In this document: one piece after another, positions 23,940 through 33,359 of the stretch | Layout: each line of letters begins with the position of its first letter | Numbering within the stretch: the stretch's first letter is position 1 | NCBI GenBank assembly: GCA_902363555.1 | Contig: CABJAM010000007.1 | Location: 434,001 to 498,000 of the forward strand | Reading direction: 5' to 3' | DNA length: 64,000 nucleotides | DNA from: Lachnospiraceae bacterium | Lineage (GTDB): Bacteria; Bacillota; Clostridia; Lachnospirales; Lachnospiraceae | Position numbers and translations under genes: made by a program | Notes under the pieces: model-generated | Database searches by the model: none | Told to the model about the DNA's origin: nothing | Seen by the model: only the letters and a program-made list of their open reading frames with translations

Positions 23940-25874
23940 CTATTTCAAAGCCACAGCCGCCTCAAAGCCCTCGGCCACTGCATTCAGCGCGCGTCTTGCC
24001 GCCTTGGCATCGCCGATGACCGTACATGGAATATGATATTCCCCGCAGGCTTCCTCAAGCGCCCCGGTATCCCGGGCTTTGGAGCCCACCGCAGACACCA
24101 CGGCATCACAGGCAACTAACTGCTCCTCGTCACCGATTTTCACCACAACACCGTCACCGGTAACTGCCTGGCACAAAGCATTGGTAAGCATCTTCACCTG
24201 AAGTCCGTACATCTTCTGCATCACAGCGATCTTTCTCAAAATCCCAAGATCCGCGCCAATGGCATCCTTCATTTCCACAATGGTCACCTTACAGCCTTTT
24301 TCCGCCAGGAAATCCGCCGTTTCAAGGCCCACAAGTCCGCCGCCGATCACGCACACATTTCCGGAAGGCGCCACCTTTTCCTCCAGCACATCATTGGCCT
24401 GATACGCCTGTTCAATACCGGGCACCGGAAGCTGTATGGGAGCCGCGCCAATGGCTGCGATCACCGCATCCGGTTTGCCTTCCTCAATAAGACCGGGGGT
24501 AAGCTCCGTTTCATAATGCACAGGGATTCCTGCCATTTCCACCTGGTGACCCATGGCCAGTGCAGCCGCCTTCATCTCATCCTTGCCAGGCGCCAGGCCT
24601 GCCAGAATAAACTGCCCGCCCAACCGGCCGCTACTCTCGAAAATCTCCGGCGCATGGCCCCGCGCCTTTAGTACAAGTGCGGCTTCCATACCGCCCATAC
24701 CGCCGCCGGCAATCCATACCTTCCGGGGCGTTTTAGTCTTTTCCATCAGCCCCTCACCCTCACGGCCAAGCTGCGGATTGCGCATGCAGGTAATATTTGG
24801 GAAATGAGCCATGTCGCAAAAACCATCGTAGCAGCCCTGATTGCAACCCACACAGTAAACAATATCGTCCACCCGTCCGTCCTTTGCCTTATTGCAAAAT
24901 TCCGGATCTGCCAACTGCGCCCTGCCCATAACGATCAGATCCGCTTTATCCGCATCAAGAATGGCTTCCGCCTGATCCGCATGGTTGATCCGGCCCACGG
25001 CCATGGTAAGCATACCGGTTTCCCTCCGGATTCTGGCCGCATTTTCCACATTAAAGCCTCTGGGGATATCAATGGGCGGCACCTCATACATCGAAGCCGC
25101 GGTAATAATATTTCCTCTGGAAATATCCAGCACATCCACACCGGCGCTGCCGGCCAGCTTACAAAACGCAATAACCTCCTCAATGGTCAGACCGCCCGGC
25201 AGGTTATCGTCCTGAGCGCCAATACGCATCAGCAGTGGCATTTCCTCCGGAATCGCTTCGCGGATCGCACGGATCACCTCCAGCGGGAAACGCGCCCGAT
25301 TTTCAAAGCTGCCGCCGTATTCATCGGTGCGGTGATTGATGCCGCCGCTAAGGAAAGAATGGGGCAGGTAATTATGTGCACAATGAAACTCGATGCAGTC
25401 ATAGCCGGCCTCAACACACCGCCGTGCCGCATCCTTATAGCATTGGACAATTTCTGCTATTTTTTCTTTCGTGATGGCTTCCAGTTTTCTGCCGGCATAG
25501 TCCATGTCACTGACGACCAGCAGCTCTGCCCGCCCCTTCGCATCCATCATGGCCGCGATGGAGCCCTGCCATAGCTGCACACCGGCCTTTCCTCCGGCCT
25601 CGTGGATCGCTTCGGTCAGCCGACGGTGCCCTTCTACCAGAGAATCCTCCGCAATAGACACGAAAAATCCCGGCGCGCTGGCGCTATGTACGGCGGAAAC
25701 CTCCACAATGTTTAAACCGCAACCGCCCTTAGCCCGCGCCGCATGGTATGCGATAAGTTTATCCGTAATTTCTCCATCAATAGAAGCCATCCGCGTACCC
25801 ATAGCCGGCATGACCACCCGGTTTTTCAGCTCCATCGAGCGGATTTTTAAAGGTGAAAATAATTTTTCAAACAT
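23940..25874 (-). CDS. OYE-family Fe-S flavoenzyme (dienoyl-CoA/enoate reductase-like), copy 2
   Basis: It has the same three-domain layout as the downstream neighbour at 644 residues. There is an FMN barrel with HCAHNY near residue 177 and DEYGGS, an Fe-S motif CVGCNQGC near 340, and FAD/NAD Rossmann motifs (IAGGGMGGME, IGGGLVGLE). The two proteins are clearly diverged paralogues rather than recent duplicates. AAGGAGG precedes the ATG. The AraC-type regulator upstream on the same strand is the likely controller. In gut anaerobes such pairs reduce unsaturated acids, steroids or plant compounds; the exact role is inference. Confidence 0.88.
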   Translation of the reverse strand: MFEKLFSPLKIRSMELKNRVVMPAMGTRMASIDGEITDKLIAYHAARAKGGCGLNIVEVSAVHSASAPGFFVSIAEDSLVEGHRRLTEAIHEAGGKAGVQLWQGSIAAMMDAKGRAELLVVSDMDYAGRKLEAITKEKIAEIVQCYKDAARRCVEAGYDCIEFHCAHNYLPHSFLSGGINHRTDEYGGSFENRARFPLEVIRAIREAIPEEMPLLMRIGAQDDNLPGGLTIEEVIAFCKLAGSAGVDVLDISRGNIITAASMYEVPPIDIPRGFNVENAARIRRETGMLTMAVGRINHADQAEAILDADKADLIVMGRAQLADPEFCNKAKDGRVDDIVYCVGCNQGCYDGFCDMAHFPNITCMRNPQLGREGEGLMEKTKTPRKVWIAGGGMGGMEAALVLKARGHAPEIFESSGRLGGQFILAGLAPGKDEMKAAALAMGHQVEMAGIPVHYETELTPGLIEEGKPDAVIAAIGAAPIQLPVPGIEQAYQANDVLEEKVAPSGNVCVIGGGLVGLETADFLAEKGCKVTIVEMKDAIGADLGILRKIAVMQKMYGLQVKMLTNALCQAVTGDGVVVKIGDEEQLVACDAVVSAVGSKARDTGALEEACGEYHIPCTVIGDAKAARRALNAVAEGFEAAVALK

Positions 25875-26036
25875 AAATAAAACAACCTCCTTTGTTCATT
25901 GCAGTTACTCCGCAGAAATTCACAGGCCAAAATCTGCGGGTAACAGTTCAGTGGTGCCAAGCATTTGCCTTCGCCTATAACCACAGTATAACAATTAAGG
26001 TTGCTATAATTACATTCAAAATATAAAGTTTTATTA

Positions 26037-27347
26037 TCATTTTTCACGCCCGGATACCTTCCGGTATTCTCCCGGCGTCTGCCCCATCCACTGATAAAAA
26101 ATCCGCTGAAAAGTGCTCAGAGAATCAAATCCGCACAGCGTGGCGATCCCTAAAATGCTCTGGGGCGTGGAGCTTAAAAAAGCACAGGCATAGCTTACAC
26201 GAATCTGCCCCAGCAGCTCTCCAAAACTCATTCCAAAAGCATTTTTAAAAATCTCCTTCACCGTATATTCCTTTATGCAGAATTTATCACACAGTGACGT
26301 AATCGTTAAATCCTCAAAGAAATTCAGGTGCATATATTGAAGAAAACGTATCGCTGCGCTGGACGTCCACGCATCTCCCCCGGCATCGTTCCACAGGCGG
26401 CTGCGGTATTCCACTGGCGTCTGATGGCAGTATCTGGTAAACATCCGGTAAAAGGCCTGCTTTGAGGAAAATCCCAGGATATCGCTGATATAATCCACAT
26501 CCAGCTCCGGAAAATGCAGCAGCGCGCAGGCATTGGTCACCTTGCCGAACTGACAGAGCTGATGGAACGTATAGCCGCAGGCATCCTTGATCCTTCGGTT
26601 GAGCACAGACTGTGAGCAGCCGCAGTCCGCTGCCATCTCCTCCAGTGTAAAATTTTTGCTGGGCGCCAGCATGACCCGAATGATCACCTTCCATGCCTGA
26701 TCCCCGCCGATGCGGCCATTGCTGCCGATGTCGTTACTTCCAAAAGCATCACCGTCAATAGCCCTGCTGCCTATGGCTTTATTGTCATTAGCCCTACCGT
26801 CTATGGACTTGTTGTCAACAGCCCTGCTGCCTATGGCCTCAAAAGCATACCGGCAGTGATAGGCATGGAGCTCCAGCGTTTTGTACGCAATCATATTGCC
26901 GCTCTCAAACCGGCCCTCCCGGTCTTCCTCCAAAATCTCCGCGGCCAGCCGGCCGATCTGCTCCCGGGCTTTTCCTGCAAGGTGAACAACCGGACAGGTA
27001 TCATACACAAGCATGGCGTTGGCATGCTGAGGATGGCGCTCCCAGCTCATAAACATGAACAGGCCGATATGAAACTGTACCCGCAGCGCCTCCACCGGTT
27101 TTTCCACCTGCGCAAACCGGTAAAAATGATGGGAATACAGGCAGACGAGGCTGCCCTCCGACACTGAATAAACACTGCCGTTGATCTCCATCTGCGCCTT
27201 TCCGGAAAATATGTAATAAATCTCCACCTGCTCATGGAACTGGGAACGGGTGCGGCTTTCCAGCCGGATGCGGTCTACCGCAATATGCGTCTCCGGCTCA
27301 TTGTGGTTGTATTCAATTCCGGTATACCAGTCGTTTTGCTGCTTCAT
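26037..27347 (-). CDS. AraC-family regulator with two HTH domains and a repetitive linker
   Basis: An N-terminal cupin-like sensor (about residues 20-110) is followed by a low-complexity linker (about 172-215) built from AIGSRA, DNK and DGD words. Then come two complete AraC DNA-binding domains, one near residues 222-315 (EEMAADCGCSQSVLNRRIK, GFSSKQAFYRMFTRY, TPVEYRS) and one near 335-430 (GFDSLSTFQRIFYQWMG, TPGEYRK). Most AraC proteins have only one such domain. The linker DNA is a minisatellite-like repeat (26721-26850) and could vary in length. It lies upstream of the two ene-reductases in the same direction. Confidence 0.85.
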   Translation of the reverse strand: MKQQNDWYTGIEYNHNEPETHIAVDRIRLESRTRSQFHEQVEIYYIFSGKAQMEINGSVYSVSEGSLVCLYSHHFYRFAQVEKPVEALRVQFHIGLFMFMSWERHPQHANAMLVYDTCPVVHLAGKAREQIGRLAAEILEEDREGRFESGNMIAYKTLELHAYHCRYAFEAIGSRAVDNKSIDGRANDNKAIGSRAIDGDAFGSNDIGSNGRIGGDQAWKVIIRVMLAPSKNFTLEEMAADCGCSQSVLNRRIKDACGYTFHQLCQFGKVTNACALLHFPELDVDYISDILGFSSKQAFYRMFTRYCHQTPVEYRSRLWNDAGGDAWTSSAAIRFLQYMHLNFFEDLTITSLCDKFCIKEYTVKEIFKNAFGMSFGELLGQIRVSYACAFLSSTPQSILGIATLCGFDSLSTFQRIFYQWMGQTPGEYRKVSGREK

Positions 27348-27359
27348 GGTCCGCCCCCC

Positions 27360-28175
27360 TCAGCTATTTTGTTCCAAGGCCCACAGAAAAATATCATTTA
27401 AAGCTGTCCAGTCGTTTTTCCTATCATCCAAAATCCGGCCAACATAATCCTTCTGCTGCTCCAATTCATCAGTAATAAAATCATGGATCACTGGCAGTTG
27501 AGGATGTACTTCCTTCTCGTCACTGTTCTTTTTTAGTTCAAGAAGATTTTCAATACTTTTTCGCAATTCACATGGCATATCCATAGTCATCAGCGTATCA
27601 AACAGCACCGGCGGCGGACATCGATATGTTTGTATGAATCTGCCGGCCAGCAATGGCCTTAACGCATAAAAATATTTTTTATATTTAACCATACTGCCCT
27701 GTAAATATTGGCTATAAGTACTATTTGCCGTTCCATAATAGTGATATACGGATGCTTTCGCAGAAAAATAAGCCTTAGCAGTCTCATAAATATTCGTCCA
27801 AATCTCTGTCGTCCGATAAACTACCGGTGAATTGCTCCATTCAAATAGAGTTGCATTCCCCCGATGGAACTGCGCCAATGCTTTTTTCAAATCCCAGCCA
27901 TTAATGTCTAATACCTCGTCCAACTGCCACTCAATCACATCTCTGGGCATGTCAATTCTCAGATAGTCCTCTTTTTTTCGTACATAAATAAATCTCACAT
28001 CGTAATCACTATCCGGAGAAGCAAATCCCCAGGCTCTGCTTCCGGATTCCACTGCATGAAGAATTTTTACATTCTCCTTTTCCTCGATTTCGTCCAATTT
28101 ATGTTCAATTTCTTTAAAAATGATATCCCGATCAGAGTTATTTACAAGCCTCTCCTTCGACTGTATGCTCATCAA
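27360..28175 (-). CDS. COG3541-type nucleotidyltransferase (YcgL/RlaP-like)
   Basis: The polymerase-beta fold motif ESGSRAWGFASPDSDYDVR near residues 45-63 carries the GS and DxD catalytic residues. The following FIYV and Trp-rich segments match the YcgL/RlaP group, which has been linked to RNA repair or nucleotide addition in some phages and bacteria. Its ATG overlaps the stop of the upstream nucleotidyltransferase by 4 bp, so the two are translationally coupled. It converts an unknown substrate. Confidence is high in the fold and low in the role. Confidence 0.82.
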   Translation of the reverse strand: MMSIQSKERLVNNSDRDIIFKEIEHKLDEIEEKENVKILHAVESGSRAWGFASPDSDYDVRFIYVRKKEDYLRIDMPRDVIEWQLDEVLDINGWDLKKALAQFHRGNATLFEWSNSPVVYRTTEIWTNIYETAKAYFSAKASVYHYYGTANSTYSQYLQGSMVKYKKYFYALRPLLAGRFIQTYRCPPPVLFDTLMTMDMPCELRKSIENLLELKKNSDEKEVHPQLPVIHDFITDELEQQKDYVGRILDDRKNDWTALNDIFLWALEQNS

Positions 28176-29194
28176 TATTCACCATCGATTGCCTTTCTGT
28201 TCACATACTCTACAAACTGCTCTACTTTTTCCATATCCGGATTATCCGGCAATGTTGTTACCGCAGCCGCCCGGTCCAGCCGCAGCTCGTAATCCGCCAA
28301 TATCTCATAAAATTCCGGTGCAAATGTTCCATCGGCCTGTAAAAATCCACCATTTCTTATTTTTAAAAGGAGTTCCAGATCATTTTTACGATTCGTCCGT
28401 ATCTCTCCATTTTGAAGAATATCGATAGCCATCATAAACAAGCGGATTAAATGCATCGCGTGCTTATTGAGATGATTATCATCTTTTTTGCGGTTGCGTT
28501 TGCCAATCTTATCATAATCTCTGACAACGTTATGCATCACCGACCACATATTTTCATAATCACGCAATGGCAGATGCTGGTAGGAAGCATCCACAAAAAT
28601 CTCTGTGTCCAGCTCCGGATTCTCAGCTTTATCAATGTAAAGTTTCAGACTGCCTTTATCAAACATCCTGTATTTTCTTTGGAAATCGTCCAACGCATTT
28701 CTCACAGAATTAAGTATATGACGCTCCTTTTCAGTCTGCGCCATGGAATCCCTTGCAATGGCATTTTGCAGCCGTCTCAGTTGAGCCCCGGCATAACCAC
28801 CGAAAGATTTGATCGCCCTTTTTGAAAGAAATAGAGCCTTATTATCCAAAAGCTCCTGCCCCAAAGCTGTTTTTATCAAATACTGGTTGTCATCCAGACC
28901 TAAAATTTCACAGGTATTTGGATTACAGTCCAGAAGAAGCTTTACAATTTTATTAAAGGAATAAATAACCGTATCTGTATCATGGTCCTCGTACTGCTCA
29001 AACTCTGTAAGACCAATTAGATCCGACGGCAAATTCAAAGTAATGCCGCGCAGATCAATATCACTGCGCTCATTGCTCGTACCATAGGCATAGCTGCCGC
29101 CCAGTCCAAGCAATATCACCCGTGGACCAAGCCGTGGATTATTTCTAAGAAAGTCGTGTTCCGGGGAATCTATTAAAGTAGCAAAATCTCTCAT
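28172..29194 (-). CDS. Second COG3541-type nucleotidyltransferase
   Basis: The catalytic motif GGSYAYGTSNERSDIDLRG lies near residues 31-49 of the protein starting at 29194. AAGGGGTGAT precedes that ATG by about 10 bases. A longer frame from 29326 crosses a terminator and is rejected. It is related to, but distinct from, the downstream protein, with a helical C-terminal region including HAMHLIRLFMMA. The overlapping pair suggests a two-subunit or two-step enzyme. No ligase or phosphatase partner is adjacent. Confidence 0.82.
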   Translation of the reverse strand: MRDFATLIDSPEHDFLRNNPRLGPRVILLGLGGSYAYGTSNERSDIDLRGITLNLPSDLIGLTEFEQYEDHDTDTVIYSFNKIVKLLLDCNPNTCEILGLDDNQYLIKTALGQELLDNKALFLSKRAIKSFGGYAGAQLRRLQNAIARDSMAQTEKERHILNSVRNALDDFQRKYRMFDKGSLKLYIDKAENPELDTEIFVDASYQHLPLRDYENMWSVMHNVVRDYDKIGKRNRKKDDNHLNKHAMHLIRLFMMAIDILQNGEIRTNRKNDLELLLKIRNGGFLQADGTFAPEFYEILADYELRLDRAAAVTTLPDNPDMEKVEQFVEYVNRKAIDGEY

Positions 29195-29246
29195 TGTAAT
29201 AATCACCCCTTTACATTTATGCGTCATAACGCATTGAGACTTACCG

Positions 29247-29278
29247 AAAAAAAATCCCCACCAAATCTGATGGGGATT
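29247..29278 (-). terminator. Intrinsic terminator downstream of the GPH symporter
   Basis: On the minus strand AATCCCCA pairs with TGGGGATT across a 10-nt loop and eight T follow. It insulates the nucleotidyltransferase pair from the upstream symporter gene. Confidence 0.75.
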
Positions 29279-29464
29279 CATAAACAATACTACCTGTATC
29301 CCACCTGTATAGCAAGTGGCAAACATTTTTCTATTATTTACAGTATAGCAAAATCCATTGAAAATGCAATATGTTTTTCAAAGCAGTAAAACTTCAAACA
29401 GGCCAGCGGTTACTGTGCATAGGAACCGGAACACCCCCGCCGCTAACAGGAACAGCCCACACGG

Positions 29465-30853
29465 CTACTCCTCCCTGCGCTTAGCCAGTTCTCCCCGGAT
29501 TTCCTTCATCCGCTCACTCTTCACATTCAGGAACAGCAGCCCCAATGCGGAAATCAGCCAAAACGCCAATGGCGCCGCCGGCGTAGCGATACGGAGCACA
29601 CTGTTTGTAAATTCGGACTGCGCCATGCCCATCGTCTGATCAAAACCGGATACACTCAAAATAACACTGATGGCAAAAGTTCCGATACCGGTTGTCGCCT
29701 TCTGTATAAATGTAATCACCGTATTCACTGTGCCCGGGGCGGAAACGCCGCTCTTCCACTCGCCAAAATCCACCGCATCGGGAACCGTGGCGTAAATGCA
29801 GGCAAAGGTCATAACTATACCCACCTGCCATGCAATAAACATAAAATAGCCGCCCACATTGCCATCGCTGAGAAGATAGCCCACCAAAAACAGCGCGGCC
29901 ACGATAACAACAGAAAATCCATAAATCTGTTTTTTGGAAAACCGTTTCATTAAAACCGGAAGCAGTACAATATTCACCACAATGGCAATGCCCACGCCCA
30001 CAAGCGAAGCCGGAGTCATCAGCGCCGGATTTCCTTTATAATAAATAAAGTAATAAGTCATCAAACCGCCGAACATGGCAATGGCCAGCGTTGTAAATAC
30101 ATGCATGATCGCAACCCCGACAAAGGTCCAGTTGCCCTTGAATACTTTAAAGCTGTCAATAATCGATATTTTCTTTCCTTTATTCAGAGGAACCCGCTCT
30201 TTAATCGTTACGCCGCAGAATAAATATAACACAAGTCCAAGAACAGCGCCGATCAACGCGATTCCCGAAAGTGCCTTCGGGCTGTCGGCCACACCGGCGC
30301 CAATGGCCAGCATAATGATTGGAACAAAGCTGTTTAAAATATTACTTAAATTGGTTCCCATCTGGCGGAACAGCACCAGCTTATTGCGCTCATCCGGCTT
30401 TGAAGAAACCACCGATGTAAACGCATTGTAGGACGTCTGCATAATTGTTGTAAAAACACTTCCAAATAAAAGATAGATCAGATAAGCCCAAACCAGCGCC
30501 GCCGTCGTTCCCGACGTCAGGAAGGATGGTTTTGTAAATAAAATCCAGAAGGTCAGGCAGGCCGGAACCGCACAGGCCACATACCACGGCTTATAGGAAC
30601 CCCATTTGGAATGTGTCCGGTCGCCCAGGGTGCCAAAAAACAGATCCGTACACGCATCGATAAACCGGCAGACGACGGTGATCGCCCCGGCCTTGATCAT
30701 GGGGATTTCCAGAACCGTTGTCAGAAAAATCAGCAGATAGCCGTTCATAATATTATTTTGCAACTGATAAGCTAACATTCCGGAACCATATCCAAAATAT
30801 TCCCGCGTTCGTATAGGTACATTGGCCCAATTCTTTTCTTTTGAATTTTTCAT
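29465..30853 (-). CDS. GPH-family sugar/cation symporter (MelB-like)
   Basis: The 462-residue protein has about 12 hydrophobic segments. Family motifs are REYFGYGSG at the N-terminus, RFIDACTDLFFGTLGDRT near residue 63 (the cation-site Asp helix) and KWGSYKPWY. It would import a glycoside or glucuronide with a cation across the cytoplasmic membrane. No glycosidase is adjacent. A palindrome upstream at 30920-30935 suggests LacI-type control. Confidence 0.87.
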   Translation of the reverse strand: MKNSKEKNWANVPIRTREYFGYGSGMLAYQLQNNIMNGYLLIFLTTVLEIPMIKAGAITVVCRFIDACTDLFFGTLGDRTHSKWGSYKPWYVACAVPACLTFWILFTKPSFLTSGTTAALVWAYLIYLLFGSVFTTIMQTSYNAFTSVVSSKPDERNKLVLFRQMGTNLSNILNSFVPIIMLAIGAGVADSPKALSGIALIGAVLGLVLYLFCGVTIKERVPLNKGKKISIIDSFKVFKGNWTFVGVAIMHVFTTLAIAMFGGLMTYYFIYYKGNPALMTPASLVGVGIAIVVNIVLLPVLMKRFSKKQIYGFSVVIVAALFLVGYLLSDGNVGGYFMFIAWQVGIVMTFACIYATVPDAVDFGEWKSGVSAPGTVNTVITFIQKATTGIGTFAISVILSVSGFDQTMGMAQSEFTNSVLRIATPAAPLAFWLISALGLLFLNVKSERMKEIRGELAKRREE

Positions 30854-30919
30854 AATGCTCTCTCTTTCTTCATAATTTTATTTCTCTGCAACCGCAGAGT
30901 TTCCCGACTTTATGAGAAT

Positions 30920-30935
30920 ATGGTAACATTACCAT
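30920..30935. promoter_or_regulatory. LacI/cre-like operator upstream of the symporter
   Basis: ATGGTAACATTACCAT is palindromic apart from the central CA. It overlaps the -10 of a possible minus-strand promoter (TTGAAT, 17 bp, TAATGT). The TGGTAA/TTACCA arms resemble LacI-family sites, including CcpA-type cre sites. Confidence 0.5.
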
Positions 30936-31025
30936 GGAGCTGTTGTAAATTCAAAAATACTTTTCCGAATCTTAAACAAATTTTAATCTATAAAATGTTC
31001 CTTTGTGTATACTTTTACCATTAAA

Positions 31026-31739
31026 TCAATCGTCCAACCGTTTCATGGATCGCTTTATCATACGTATGGAACGCATAGCCTCCTGCCCCAGTATATCCTC
31101 CCGCCCCGAGAAATTTTCCAGAACCTTCAGGCTTTCCGGCAGAGGAAATGCCGACAGACAGAGAAGCATTTTCCATACAAGGATAATATCATCGAAATCA
31201 GCCATAGCCAGGATCTGAGCCACATTGGCCTCAGTGGCAAGCTTTGGGTTGTAGAACACCATATAGCCTATGGCATCCAGTACCTCCCGCATTTTCATAA
31301 GATCTCCCGACACCAGCACATCTTCCATGACCGGATAAACGGATATATCCATACGCCCCAGTGTCCGGGCAATAATATCTCTCGGCAATGGAAATGATTT
31401 TTTAGCCGACACCTTATCGGGCAGTTGCCGGTGCTGGTTTCGGCCAATCTTTCCAAGATACTGCACCATCTTTCGGGCTGTGCACAAATCTCCTTTTTCC
31501 AAGGTTTCGCATATAGCAATCCGCGTATACAGACATTTCTCCACCACCAGGCATTCTAGGAGGGCATCCGTGGCCCCACCCATCACCGGGCGCAGGTGGA
31601 TGGCCGCAGCACTGCGGATATCCGCCTGCGGCGATGTCAGCAGCCTTATATATTCCTCTGCGGGAAGCCCTGCAATCTCAGTAATCACATCCTCCGCAGG
31701 AAATCCGCGCATCTTTAAATCATTTTCTGAACTTTTCAT
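31026..31739 (-). CDS. HEAT-repeat-like hypothetical protein
   Basis: The 237 residues are almost all helical. HEAT-like hydrophobic periodicity is seen, for example ADIRSAAAIHLRPVMGG near residue 40 and DALLECLVVEKCLYTRIA. No catalytic motif is visible; the fold suggests a protein-binding scaffold. GAGGTCG precedes the ATG by 7 bases. It lies between the GPH symporter and the divergent Gfo/Idh/MocA gene with no clear operon link. Confidence 0.6.
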   Translation of the reverse strand: MKSSENDLKMRGFPAEDVITEIAGLPAEEYIRLLTSPQADIRSAAAIHLRPVMGGATDALLECLVVEKCLYTRIAICETLEKGDLCTARKMVQYLGKIGRNQHRQLPDKVSAKKSFPLPRDIIARTLGRMDISVYPVMEDVLVSGDLMKMREVLDAIGYMVFYNPKLATEANVAQILAMADFDDIILVWKMLLCLSAFPLPESLKVLENFSGREDILGQEAMRSIRMIKRSMKRLDD

Positions 31740-31888
31740 CTTTTCGACCTCACAAGCTCGTGTACCACACTTCTTAAAATTATTTCAAAGCTGGCCATAT
31801 CAGAGCAATATAGTATATAAAATCCGCAATTTACTCGATTCATTTCCCAATACATTCATTGTATAATACAAAGCATAAAAGGTCAACG

Positions 31889-32018
31889 CGTAACAGTTCC
31901 GGTCCAGTAAACTGTTATAGCGCACTTACTGTTCACCTCCAGCCACTCACTACGCTGAGTGGCTGGGAACGGAGCATAAATTTGGCCAATGAGCCGCCAG
32001 TGAGCAGTAACCTGGCAA
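31889..32018. repeat. Hairpin-rich intergenic element
   Basis: This region holds a GTAACAGTTC-family inverted repeat (31891-31917) and a perfect stem CCAGCCACTCA/TGAGTGGCTGG (31939-31949 and 31956-31966). It fills most of the 312-bp gap between the HEAT-like gene and the dehydrogenase. I see no gene in this gap. Confidence 0.45.
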
Positions 32019-32051
32019 CTTAAAACACACGAAAAAACGGAGGTAGGGCGT

Positions 32052-33314
32052 ATGTTAACAGTAGCTATTCTTGGATTGGGTAACAGAGGAATTAATTATG
32101 GCAGTATTTTAAAAGGCCATAAGGATGCAAAGGTTGTGGCCATCTGTGACCTGGATGCCGAAAGAGTAAAAATTGCAAAAGAAACCTTTGAATGTGCGGA
32201 TGTCAAAACATTTGACAGCGCAGACGCGCTTTTTAAAGCCGGTAAGCTGGCGGATGCCATGTTTATCTGCACGCAGGACCGTGATCATTACGGCCACACC
32301 ATGCAGGCGCTGGACCTGGGTTATCACGTACTCGTAGAAAAACCGATTTCCCCAAATCCCCAGCATTGCCTGGACATCGAGAAAAAAGCCGCAGAGAAGA
32401 ATCTGAAGGTAATGGTGTGCCATGTCCTCAGATATTCCAAATTTTACAGAAAAATCAAAGAAATTATGGACAGCGGCGTGCTCGGACAGATCGTCACCAT
32501 CAAGCATTCGGAAAATGTGGCTTACTGGCATTACATCCACAGCTATGTGCGTGGCCTGTGGCGCCGTGAGGATCAAACCTCTCCGATTTTAATGGCAAAA
32601 TGCTGCCATGACATGGATCTGCTCTACTGGTGGATGGGCTGCCACTGCAAGGCCGTCTCCTCTTACGGCAATCTCGTCTATTTCAAGGAAGAAAATGCGC
32701 CGTCCTATGCACCTAAATTCTGCGAGGACTGCCCGGAAAATCTGAGCTGTCCGTATGACGCCAGACTTCAGTACCTTGGGCGTGAGGACCATCCGGAACC
32801 CAAATTCCCATGGGGAACCTATCCTGTATCCAATGTGGGAACTGTGGAGCGTTTAAGCGCCGCTCTCCACGAAGGAAACTATGGCCGGTGCGTTTTCCAC
32901 AGTGACAATAACGTCAATGATTACCAGTTTGTCCAGATGGAATTTGAAAATGGCGTTCACATTCAATTTGCTGTGGAAGCCTTCTCCAACGAAAATTACA
33001 GAAAGACTCATATTTTCGGAACTAAAGGCGAGCTTTACAGCAACGACCTGGAGGAAACGATCACGATACAGCTTTTCGGCAAGAAAAAAGAAGTGATCGA
33101 TATGTCACTGAATGACCAGGCAGCCTACGGCGGCGGCCATGTGGGCGGGGATGCCGGCCTGATCGAGGATGTCGTAGCTTACCTGAGCGGTAAAGACGTG
33201 GATGAAGAAAACCTGACACTGATATCCGACACTTATGAAAGCCACTTAATGGTGGCCGCTGCTGAAAAATCACGTAAGAACGGCGGGGTTCTTACACTTG
33301 TCCATGAAGGGTAA
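32052..33314 (+). CDS. Gfo/Idh/MocA-family NAD(P)-dependent oxidoreductase
   Basis: A Rossmann motif ILGLGNRG opens the protein. The family EKPI motif (EKPISPNPQHC, near residue 95) carries the catalytic Lys, and CCHDMDLLYWW near residue 180 carries the active-site Asp/His pair. A Cys-rich insertion (CEDCPENLSCPYD) near residue 220 is seen in some members. It probably oxidises a sugar, inositol or glycoside. GGAGG lies 9 bases upstream of the ATG. It is monocistronic, ending in a terminator shared with the HAD gene. Confidence 0.87.
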   Translation: MLTVAILGLGNRGINYGSILKGHKDAKVVAICDLDAERVKIAKETFECADVKTFDSADALFKAGKLADAMFICTQDRDHYGHTMQALDLGYHVLVEKPISPNPQHCLDIEKKAAEKNLKVMVCHVLRYSKFYRKIKEIMDSGVLGQIVTIKHSENVAYWHYIHSYVRGLWRREDQTSPILMAKCCHDMDLLYWWMGCHCKAVSSYGNLVYFKEENAPSYAPKFCEDCPENLSCPYDARLQYLGREDHPEPKFPWGTYPVSNVGTVERLSAALHEGNYGRCVFHSDNNVNDYQFVQMEFENGVHIQFAVEAFSNENYRKTHIFGTKGELYSNDLEETITIQLFGKKKEVIDMSLNDQAAYGGGHVGGDAGLIEDVVAYLSGKDVDEENLTLISDTYESHLMVAAAEKSRKNGGVLTLVHEG

Positions 33315-33327
33315 ATACTAGACTTGG

Positions 33328-33359
33328 GAAAGCGGCACAGCTTACATCGTGCCGCTTTC
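33328..33359. terminator. Bidirectional terminator between convergent genes
   Basis: GAAAGCGGCAC (33328-33338) and GTGCCGCTTTC (33349-33359) form an 11-bp stem. The stop codon of the minus-strand HAD gene (33342) lies in the loop. Confidence 0.65.
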
